From: Acholeplasmataceae bacterium
GTDB lineage: Bacteria > Bacillota_I > Bacilli_A > Acholeplasmatales > Acholeplasmataceae
Length of the DNA: 8,497 nucleotides
NCBI GenBank assembly: GCA_023230825.1
Contig: JALNWO010000071.1
Coordinates: forward strand, 1 to 8,497
Direction of reading: 5' to 3'
The position numbers were made by a program, and so were the translations under genes. Shown one piece after another: positions 1 through 5,624 of this stretch; position 1 is the stretch's first letter, and every line of letters begins with the position of its first letter. The notes under the pieces are model-generated. The model searched no databases, was not told where the DNA came from, and was given only the letters and a program-made list of their open reading frames with translations.

Positions 1-1
1 A

Positions 2-1249
2 GACCGTAGGGAACAAACATTGGCCTCTCGCGAAGAACGACTTGATGAAAGAAGAGAACAGCTTGAACAATTAAATAGCAAAGTGGAAGAGACGTTAAAA
101 GAACAAGAAGAGAAATTAATCTCAATCTCGAGTTTAACGGTTGAAGAAGCAAAAACCATTATGATGGACCGTGTCAAAGACGAGATGGCAGATGAGATTG
201 CAACCTTTATTCGTGAAGAGGAAGAACGAGCGAAAAGTGAAGTTCATTCCCGATCCATTCAGTTGTTAACCCTTGCCATGCAAAAATATGCAAGCGAGAC
301 AACAACCGAACGAACAGTCTCTGTCGTTGAATTACCCAACGACGAAATGAAGGGTCGAATTATTGGTCGTGAAGGCCGTAATATTCGAACTTTAGAAGCA
401 TTAACAGGTGTTGATTTAATTATTGATGACACACCAGAAGCCGTCGTATTAAGTGGGTTTGACCCTGTCCGTCGAGAAGTTGCCAAACGAGCATTAGAAT
501 CGTTAGTCTCAGATGGACGGATTCATCCTGGACGGATTGAAGAAGTCGTTGAAAAAGCACGACTCGAAGTGGATCGATATATTCGTGAAGCGGGTGAAGA
601 TGCAGTCTTTACCGTTGGTATCGGTCGAATTCATCCTGATTTAGTGAAATTACTTGGTCGCCTCAGTTTCCGTACGAGTTATGGCCAAAATGTTTTAAAA
701 CATTCAATAGAAACAGCCTTTTTAGCTGGTAAGTTAGCCGCTGAGATTGGTGAAGATGAAATTTTAGCTCGTCGAGCAGGACTTCTTCACGATATCGGTA
801 AAGCTGTTGACCATGAAGTTGAAGGCGGTCACGTTGAAATTGGAGTTCGCCTCGTCAGTCGCTATAAAGAACCAAAAGCAGTGATTGATGCGATTGCTTC
901 CCATCATGGGGATCAAGAACCAGAAACTTTTATTGCGATCTTAGTCGCTGCAGCAGATGCGCTTAGCGCAGCCCGCCCAGGCGCACGAAGTGAATCAATG
1001 GAAAATTACATGAAACGACTTGAACAACTCGAAACGATTTCGAATGAAGTTCCTGGCGTTGAAAAATCGTATGCTATTCAGGCAGGACGTGAAGTTCGTG
1101 TCTTGGTAAAAGCCGACCAGATTGATGACTTATCAACTTTCAAGGTCGCCCGTGAAATTAAAGAACAAATTGAAGAGCGGATGACATATCCAGGCACGAT
1201 TAAAGTAACGGTTATTCGAGAAACTCGAGCAACCGACATTGCAAAATAA
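2..1249 (+). CDS. rny: Ribonuclease Y, 5'-truncated by window edge
   Basis: RNase Y is the membrane-anchored endoribonuclease that starts bulk mRNA decay in Bacillota. The reading frame is open from base 2, so the true start lies upstream; the TTG at 20 is internal. 415 codons are visible, against about 520 residues in the family, so the N-terminal membrane helix and part of the coiled coil are missing. The first ~80 visible residues are Glu/Arg/Lys-rich coiled coil. The KH domain follows, with its [10 protein letters not shown] loop at 353-382. The HD domain is intact: His of the VLKHS motif, the HD pair at 788-793 (LLHDIGKA), His of EGGH, SHHGD, and Asp of AAADALSA. The C-terminus, ending in [14 protein letters not shown], matches the family closely. 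A terminator-like hairpin begins one base after the stop, and ymdB follows as in B. subtilis. Identification is very secure. Confidence 0.97.
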   Translation, partial: DRREQTLASREERLDERREQLEQLNSKVEETLKEQEEKLISISSLTVEEAKTIMMDRVKDEMADEIATFIREEEERAKSEVHSRSIQLLTLAMQKYASETTTERTVSVVELPNDEMKGRIIGREGRNIRTLEALTGVDLIIDDTPEAVVLSGFDPVRREVAKRALESLVSDGRIHPGRIEEVVEKARLEVDRYIREAGEDAVFTVGIGRIHPDLVKLLGRLSFRTSYGQNVLKHSIETAFLAGKLAAEIGEDEILARRAGLLHDIGKAVDHEVEGGHVEIGVRLVSRYKEPKAVIDAIASHHGDQEPETFIAILVAAADALSAARPGARSESMENYMKRLEQLETISNEVPGVEKSYAIQAGREVRVLVKADQIDDLSTFKVAREIKEQIEERMTYPGTIKVTVIRETRATDIAK

Positions 1250-1274
1250 AAAAAGAGGCTCTTTGCCTCTTTTT
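1250..1274 (+). terminator. Rho-independent terminator-like hairpin between rny and ymdB
   Basis: There is a perfect 10-bp inverted repeat: AAAAAGAGGC at 1250-1259 pairs with GCCTCTTTTT at 1265-1274 across a 5-base loop. The GC-rich core (GAGGC/GCCTC) is followed directly by a T run. It starts at the base after the rny stop codon and ends 15 bases before the ymdB start. It probably gives partial termination, so that some transcripts end after rny and others read through into ymdB. The A/T arms make it symmetrical, but no gene converges on it. Confidence 0.75.
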
Positions 1275-1289
1275 CATCAAGGTGAAAGT

Positions 1290-2051
1290 ATGAGAATCTT
1301 ATTTATCGGTGATATTTACGGTCCCCCAGGACTCGCAATTTTAGAAAAATACTTACCGACTTTAAAACAGGATTATAAACCCAATTTAATTATTGTGAAT
1401 GCCGAAAACGCAGCCCAAGGAAGAGGAATTACCCAAGCAATTTATAAACAATTAATGACGATGGGAATCCATGTCGTTACGATGGGCAATTGGACGTGGG
1501 GTAATCGTGAACTTTTTGATTTTATTGAGGAAACAAACATTGTCCGTCCCATGAATTACAAAAACGCCCCTGGTAAAGGGTATTTAATCTTTCAGTATAA
1601 TGATAAACGTGTCTGTGTGATTAATGCGCTCGGAAGAACCTTTATGAACACAACGTTAGAAGATCCTTTCACGGGAATTAAAGCCATTTTAGAAACGGAA
1701 AAACCAGACGTTTCTTTCATTGATTTTCATGCCGAAGCGACATCAGAAAAAGTTGCTTTAGGCCATTATTTAGATGGACTTGCAGATGTCGTTGTAGGAA
1801 CCCATACACATGTTCCTACGGCTGATGAAAGAATGTTACCAAAAGGCACCTTTTATATGACAGATGTTGGGATGACAGGTCCTTTAGAAGGTATTATTGG
1901 TGTTGACCGCGAGATTGTTATTAACCGGTTTTTAAATGGTTTTTCGACGCCAAATCGAGTGGCTGATGGACCCGTTCAACTCAACGCCGTTTTCATCGAT
2001 TTAGACTTGAAAAAAATCCAAAGAATCCATTTGGAAAGTGAAACAGTATAA
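1290..2051 (+). CDS. ymdB: YmdB-family metallophosphoesterase (TIGR00282), variant active site
   Basis: 253 residues, close to the ~264 of B. subtilis YmdB, a cytoplasmic dinuclear-metal cyclic-nucleotide phosphodiesterase that affects biofilm and motility gene expression. Metal-site residues are visible: D8 (MRILFIGD), E39-N40 (NAEN), N67 (MGN), H147 (DFHAEATSEK), and H172 and H174 (GTHTH). The TDVGMTGP and GVDRE motifs are also present. The odd feature is W68: the family motif MGNHTW reads MGNWTW here, so the histidine usually regarded as the catalytic general acid is missing (codon TGG at 1491-1493). The start is ATG 1290, because it gives the family N-terminus and has the ribosome-binding site AAGGTGA at 1279-1285. 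An in-frame ATG at 1239 lies inside rny and reads through the terminator, so it was not used. Family assignment is firm; catalytic competence is uncertain. Confidence 0.93.
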   Translation: MRILFIGDIYGPPGLAILEKYLPTLKQDYKPNLIIVNAENAAQGRGITQAIYKQLMTMGIHVVTMGNWTWGNRELFDFIEETNIVRPMNYKNAPGKGYLIFQYNDKRVCVINALGRTFMNTTLEDPFTGIKAILETEKPDVSFIDFHAEATSEKVALGHYLDGLADVVVGTHTHVPTADERMLPKGTFYMTDVGMTGPLEGIIGVDREIVINRFLNGFSTPNRVADGPVQLNAVFIDLDLKKIQRIHLESETV

Positions 2052-2075
2052 TCTATACTGTTTTTTATGTATAAT
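2031..2075 (+). promoter_or_regulatory. Possible sigma-A promoter(s) for miaB
   Basis: TTGGAA (2031-2036) and TATACT (2054-2059) are separated by 17 bases, which resembles a sigma-A promoter, although the -10 lies in the right arm of the ymdB hairpin. A perfect TATAAT at 2070-2075 is a second -10 candidate, but it has no good -35 and would start transcription almost at the miaB ribosome-binding site (AGGTGAT, 2082-2088). Either could give miaB its own transcript. The AT-rich hairpin can produce TATA-like words by chance, so this is tentative. Confidence 0.3.
2041..2066 (+). terminator. Hairpin with T-tract overlapping ymdB stop
   Basis: There is a perfect 10-bp inverted repeat: AAACAGTATA at 2041-2050 pairs with TATACTGTTT at 2054-2063 across a 3-base loop, followed by three further Ts. 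The ymdB stop codon (2049-2051) lies in the left arm and loop. It looks like an intrinsic terminator, but the stem is AT-rich and has only two G-C pairs, so termination may be weak. Confidence 0.55.
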
Positions 2076-2093
2076 GTTGACAGGTGATAAAAA

Positions 2094-3536
2094 ATGAACA
2101 AAGACATCGATATAAAAAAGTATTTTCGACCAGATTTGAAAGAGGCCCGCAAGCGGACAAAAAAGATGATTGAACAAGTCGATTTTGACCTTGCGACGTC
2201 TTATCAACATCTTGGTCTTCATAAAACATATTTAATCCAGACATACGGTTGCCAAGGCAATGAAGCCGACAGCGAAACGATGGCTGGTATTTTGGAATTG
2301 ATGGGTTTTACCCCAGCGAAAAGTGAAGAAGAAAGTGATGTTATTATTATTAACACATGTGCGATTCGGGAAAATGCTGAAAACCGTGTATGGGGTGAAC
2401 TGGGCCGATTAAAAGCTTATAAACGGGAAAACCCTGATCTCATTTTAGCTTTAGCAGGTTGTATGCCTCAAGAAGAAAATGTCGTTCAACGGGTCTTGAA
2501 AAAATATCAACATGTCGACCTTGTTTTTGGGACTCATAATATTCATAAATTACCTGACTACTTACAAACAGCGATGTTTGGCAAAGAAAGAGTCGTCGAA
2601 GTCTTTTCTAAAGAAGGGGAAATTGTTGAAAATCTTCCCAAGACAAGACAGTATAAACACAAAGCATGGGTCAATATTATGTTTGGTTGTGATGAGTTTT
2701 GCACGTACTGTATCGTTCCTTATACAAGAGGAAAAGAACGCTCACGATCAAAAGAAGATATTTTAGAAGAAGTGAAAGAACTCGTTTTAAGTGGCTACCA
2801 AGAAATCACTCTTTTAGGTCAAAATGTAAATGCATATGGGAAGGACCGTAAAGATGGCTATACCTTTGGCGATCTTTTAAGAGATTTGGATAAAACAGGA
2901 ATTGAAAGAATCCGTTTTACAACATCTCATCCCCATGATTTAGATACGAAAACAATGGAAGCGATGCGTGATTGTGCACACGTCATGCCTTATTTCCATT
3001 TACCCGTTCAATCGGGCTCAGATGCTGTTTTAAAACGAATGAATCGTCATTATACAAAAGCATCTTATTTAGAAAAGTTAAAAGAATTAAAAGAGACCGT
3101 TCCTGGAATCTCAGTTACAACCGACATTATTGTTGGTTTTCCAGGAGAAACCGAAACTGATTTCCAAGAAACATTGGCTTTAGTTGAAGTAGCTGATTTT
3201 GAAGGTGCCTTTACCTTTGTCTTTTCAAAACGTGAAGGAACACCAGCAGCTAAATACGAAGATTTAACATCGATGGACGAAAAGAAAGAACGTCTCTATC
3301 GTTTAAATGAAAAAATCAATGAAGGATATTTGCGCGGTTCCAAACGTTTTCTAAACAAAACTGTATCCGTGTTAGTCGATGGTGTTTCTAAAAATGATGA
3401 GACGGTGTTAGCAGGTTATACTGAACATCAAAAACTTGTTAACTTTAAAGGTGATGCATCTTTAATTGGACAACTTGTTAAAGTCAAAATTACGGAAGCG
3501 AAAACTTGGTTTTTAATGGGTGAGCGTGTTGACTGA
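2094..3536 (+). CDS. miaB: tRNA-2-methylthio-N6-dimethylallyladenosine synthase MiaB
   Basis: MiaB is a cytoplasmic radical-SAM enzyme that converts i6A37 to ms2i6A37 in tRNAs reading codons that start with U, which stabilises codon-anticodon pairing. The protein has 480 residues. An N-terminal extension of ~45 residues is followed by the MTTase N-terminal domain with the three auxiliary-cluster cysteines C53 (YGCQGNEADSE), C89 (NTCAIRENAENR) and C123 (AGCMPQ). The radical-SAM CxxxCxxC is C199, C203 and C206 (FGCDEFCTYCIVPYTRGKERSR). A C-terminal TRAM domain spans about residues 415-478. The YGCQGN...NTCAIREN signature fits MiaB rather than MtaB or RimO. The start is ATG 2094, with AGGTGAT six bases upstream. 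The 3' end overlaps ricA, as expected from the Bacillus miaB-ymcA arrangement. It ends in TGA, which shows that TGA is a stop in this genome. Confidence 0.97.
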   Translation: MNKDIDIKKYFRPDLKEARKRTKKMIEQVDFDLATSYQHLGLHKTYLIQTYGCQGNEADSETMAGILELMGFTPAKSEEESDVIIINTCAIRENAENRVWGELGRLKAYKRENPDLILALAGCMPQEENVVQRVLKKYQHVDLVFGTHNIHKLPDYLQTAMFGKERVVEVFSKEGEIVENLPKTRQYKHKAWVNIMFGCDEFCTYCIVPYTRGKERSRSKEDILEEVKELVLSGYQEITLLGQNVNAYGKDRKDGYTFGDLLRDLDKTGIERIRFTTSHPHDLDTKTMEAMRDCAHVMPYFHLPVQSGSDAVLKRMNRHYTKASYLEKLKELKETVPGISVTTDIIVGFPGETETDFQETLALVEVADFEGAFTFVFSKREGTPAAKYEDLTSMDEKKERLYRLNEKINEGYLRGSKRFLNKTVSVLVDGVSKNDETVLAGYTEHQKLVNFKGDASLIGQLVKVKITEAKTWFLMGERVD

Positions 3537-3864
3537 AAAAACAAAACTGCTTCAGATGATGAAGGAGCACCCAAAAATTCAGAGGTATCAACGGATTGAA
3601 AAAGCAATCCACGAAAACGAAGGTTTAAAAGCGAAGTTAAAACAACTTAAAGATTTACAAAAACAGCTCATCAACGCAAAAGAGCTCCAAAAACCGAAAG
3701 CGATCGCGCTTTTTACTGATCAATATAATGCTCTCCTTGAATCGATTGAAGAATTTCCTTTAATGTCGGAGTATCTGGCTTTACAAAGCGAAATAAATGA
3801 AACAATTCAATCTATTGCGGAAATATTAGAAAAAGGCGTTAATACGAAATTATACGAAGATTAG
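3529..3864 (+). CDS. ricA: RicA/YmcA, YlbF-YmcA family RNase Y regulator (short form)
   Basis: A small, highly charged, helical protein of the Com_YlbF (DUF964) family. In B. subtilis, RicA (YmcA) forms a complex with RicF (YlbF) and RicT (YaaT) that directs RNase Y cleavages and also affects competence, biofilm formation and sporulation. Family features seen here are the helical stretch around NEGLKAKLKQLKDLQKQ, then EEFPLMSEYLALQSEINE, corresponding to the EEIPVIQEF region of YmcA, and its position directly after miaB. TTG 3529 is preferred because GGTGA at 3519-3523 lies five bases upstream; GTG 3520 or GTG 3526 in the same frame would add three or one residues. It overlaps miaB by 8 bases, implying translational coupling. 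At 111 residues it is shorter than B. subtilis YmcA (~143) and ends at NTKLYED. It contains no cysteine, so the Cys-bearing C-terminal tail is absent. Identification is good from context plus sequence. Confidence 0.85.
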   Translation: MTEKTKLLQMMKEHPKIQRYQRIEKAIHENEGLKAKLKQLKDLQKQLINAKELQKPKAIALFTDQYNALLESIEEFPLMSEYLALQSEINETIQSIAEILEKGVNTKLYED

Positions 3865-3903
3865 CTAAAAAAAAGATTTTCAAATATAATTTAACTTATA
3901 AAC

Positions 3904-3932
3904 TTGATAAATATTATAAAAAAATGTATGAT
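3904..3932 (+). promoter_or_regulatory. Sigma-A-type promoter upstream of the SAP-like membrane protein-mutSL unit
   Basis: TTGATA (3904-3909) and TATGAT (3927-3932) are separated by exactly 17 bases, each one or two mismatches from consensus, within an AT-rich gap (3865-3961). Transcription would begin near 3939 and give a ~23-base leader that carries the strong ribosome-binding site GGAGGT (3951-3956). This suggests a transcription unit starting with the 3962 gene and continuing through mutS into mutL. No clear terminator for ricA was seen in the gap. Confidence 0.65.
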
Positions 3933-3950
3933 AAGATTATAGAGATATAC

Positions 3951-3956
3951 GGAGGT
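3951..3956 (+). promoter_or_regulatory. Strong Shine-Dalgarno site (GGAGGT)
   Basis: GGAGGT lies five bases before ATG 3962. It is the best match to the anti-Shine-Dalgarno sequence among the genes of this window and fixes the start of the following gene. Confidence 0.85.
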
Positions 3957-3961
3957 TCTAT

Positions 3962-5602
3962 ATGCCAAACTTAACGAGAGAAAGTAAAATTAATCTTGGA
4001 AGACAAGGGTTTACCATCAAAGATCTTCTAGAAACCCTCATTTATTTATCCTCAGCCGAAGTGAAAGCTTATTTTTTAAATTTAGGATTAACGCTACCAC
4101 GCGAATTACGGATTCATGTTTTAAAAGAAATTTTAGCCGAACCAGTAAAAGAAACACGAAGAGGTTTATTGACAATGGCAGATGAAGTCAATTACCGTCT
4201 TTCATGGTTTTCTCAATTCACCGAAACGCAGTTAGAGAACGTTTTAGTCTCTTATAACGACCCCAATCTATTTAAAGCGTATTTAGAAGAGTTATGGCTA
4301 GCAATTTTAGATTACATGATGACACGTAAGGTTCCGAATGCCGATTTAAAACGACTCCATCAACTCAGTTTAGACCATGTTAAAAAATTTGACCTCAAGC
4401 TTCCTGATCTAAAAACGTACAACCGTGATTTAAAAGAAATCTTCTTTGATCACTATGGACGCATTGATGGTTTAACAGTCGAAAAATTTAGACCCGTTTT
4501 ATACAAGAGTTCAACCCTTGAAGAAATTCGTGATTTAGGAGCGAAATACGGTGTTAATGTTCCTAAGCGTTTGAAAAAACAAGAACTCATCGAATTGATT
4601 ATTCAAGGCTTAAAAGACCAAAACAAACATACACCTGAACTTGAAGAGCAAGTGAAGGCGATGCCAGTTGTGTTAATGCAAAGATTTGCTAAAGATCATG
4701 ACATTAAGGTTTCTAGTGAACTGAAAAAAGAAGAAATTATTGAATACATTTTAAAGTTTGCTAAAGAAACAAACGAAATGTATTATATTCCTAAAACAGG
4801 CGATGTTTATGATTTAGAACTCGAAGACGTATCTGACGAACCGATCGAAGATGATATCGTCGTTCCACCAGCACCGATTGAAGAACCTGAAGTTGAAGAA
4901 GAAGAGCCAGTCGTCGAGGAAGAACCCGTTGTTGAAGAGGAACCTGTTGTTGAAGAGGAACCTGTCGTCGAAGAAGAACCGGTGATTGAAGAAGAAATCG
5001 TTTCGATGGAAACCATTGTTGAGGAAAAACCACAACCTGTCTATGTAGCTCAAGATGAGTATTTAGAAGAAATTACCCAAGAAATTAAAAAATTACGGGA
5101 ATCAATCGAACAACTCAGTAAAGAAACACCAGTTGTTGAAGCGGCAGTTGTCCCAAGTCAACAAGAAATTCGTACGGATTTCACTGGTTCTGAACGTCTA
5201 GCTTATCAACCACGTGAAGCAATCATTGTGAATACAAATGAATTCCACGGTGTTAGTAAAAAGTACAAGAAAAAACGTAAACAAGAAAACTATGAGGCTT
5301 TAGTTGCTCAAGAGGTTCACAAGGAAGAATTGAAAAAAGAGAAAAAACGTAAATCTAAACGCTCTGAAACAGGTCCAAAGAGAAGACCATTATGGGCACG
5401 CGCTTTACTTAAACTCTTGAAACTCGTTCTCGTCCTTGTCTTGATCGTAGTGATTTTACTTGCCCTTTACGGCGCATTTACTTATTTCATCGACCTTGAG
5501 TTCTTAGAAACAGCGAATGATTTCTTAAACAACCTTGTTTCCATTGGCGGCCGAGGCTTGCTTGAGTTTATCCATCACCTCATCAGTTTAACCGGATTAT
5601 AA
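3962..5602 (+). CDS. Unrecognised C-terminally membrane-anchored protein with SAP/HeH-like units and acidic repeat
   Basis: I do not recognise this 546-residue protein. Three helix-extended loop-helix units resembling the SAP/HeH/Rho-N fold align at residues 28-60, 184-217 and 234-267. They share the pattern G/D-x-x-hydrophobic-P/S-x-x-L followed by a basic/polar turn and a second helix (G42, P46, L49, L54; G197, P201, L204, L209; D247, S251, L254, I259). Units 2 and 3 are exactly 50 residues apart. An acidic Pro/Glu/Val stretch (about 287-356) contains five EEEPVV repeats, followed by a short coiled coil (about 366-388). Two Lys/Arg clusters (433-440 and 456-475) precede one hydrophobic helix (about 484-508) and a 38-residue tail. 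By the positive-inside rule, residues 1-480 are cytoplasmic. There is no signal peptide. The gene occupies the slot of cotE in Bacillus and lies 22 bases before mutS. SAP-like folds often bind DNA or RNA, so membrane tethering of nucleic acid is possible, but this is inference. Confidence 0.9.
   Translation: MPNLTRESKINLGRQGFTIKDLLETLIYLSSAEVKAYFLNLGLTLPRELRIHVLKEILAEPVKETRRGLLTMADEVNYRLSWFSQFTETQLENVLVSYNDPNLFKAYLEELWLAILDYMMTRKVPNADLKRLHQLSLDHVKKFDLKLPDLKTYNRDLKEIFFDHYGRIDGLTVEKFRPVLYKSSTLEEIRDLGAKYGVNVPKRLKKQELIELIIQGLKDQNKHTPELEEQVKAMPVVLMQRFAKDHDIKVSSELKKEEIIEYILKFAKETNEMYYIPKTGDVYDLELEDVSDEPIEDDIVVPPAPIEEPEVEEEEPVVEEEPVVEEEPVVEEEPVVEEEPVIEEEIVSMETIVEEKPQPVYVAQDEYLEEITQEIKKLRESIEQLSKETPVVEAAVVPSQQEIRTDFTGSERLAYQPREAIIVNTNEFHGVSKKYKKKRKQENYEALVAQEVHKEELKKEKKRKSKRSETGPKRRPLWARALLKLLKLVLVLVLIVVILLALYGAFTYFIDLEFLETANDFLNNLVSIGGRGLLEFIHHLISLTGL
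4898..4987 (+). repeat. Five tandem 18-bp in-frame repeats encoding EEEPVV
   Basis: Five consecutive 18-bp units begin at 4898, 4916, 4934, 4952 and 4970 and encode EEEPVV four times and then EEEPVI. A partial sixth unit (EEEIV, 4988-5002) follows. Units 3 and 4 differ at only two third-codon positions (GTTGTT against GTCGTC); the other units vary mainly at synonymous sites. The period is a multiple of three, so copy-number change would alter linker length without a frameshift. In the protein it lies between the SAP-like region and the membrane anchor. Confidence 0.9.
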
Positions 5603-5624
5603 TTTCACACATAAGGGGGCCAAA

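Noticed and set aside
20..22. TTG at 20 as the start of the RNase Y gene
   Set aside because: The frame is open to base 2, and the family has about 100 more N-terminal residues, so the gene continues upstream of the window.
1239..1289. Longer ymdB starting at ATG 1239
   Set aside because: It would begin inside rny and translate through the terminator hairpin, has no ribosome-binding site, and adds residues not found in YmdB. ATG 1290 gives the family N-terminus with a good site.
1794..1819. Inverted repeat GTAGGAAC/GTTCCTAC inside ymdB with a 10-base loop
   Set aside because: It lies over the conserved GTHTHVPT codons, is not followed by a T tract, and has no clear role; it is likely a by-product of coding.
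2512..3160. Small forward open frames within miaB
   Set aside because: They run in another frame of a strongly conserved gene, have no ribosome-binding sites, and resemble no known protein.
3885..3890. TATAAT at 3885-3890 as the promoter -10 for the gene at 3962
   Set aside because: There is no -35-like hexamer at a suitable distance upstream; TTGATA-17-TATGAT at 3904-3932 is far better.
4898..5002. CRISPR-like array
   Set aside because: The 18-bp units are directly adjacent with no spacers and encode an in-frame peptide repeat.
4791..5053. Several overlapping reverse-strand open frames (Ser/Thr-Gly, Phe-rich, Gln/Leu-rich) across the repeat
   Set aside because: They are low-complexity mirror images of the EEEPVV-coding repeat, with no ribosome-binding sites or recognisable products.
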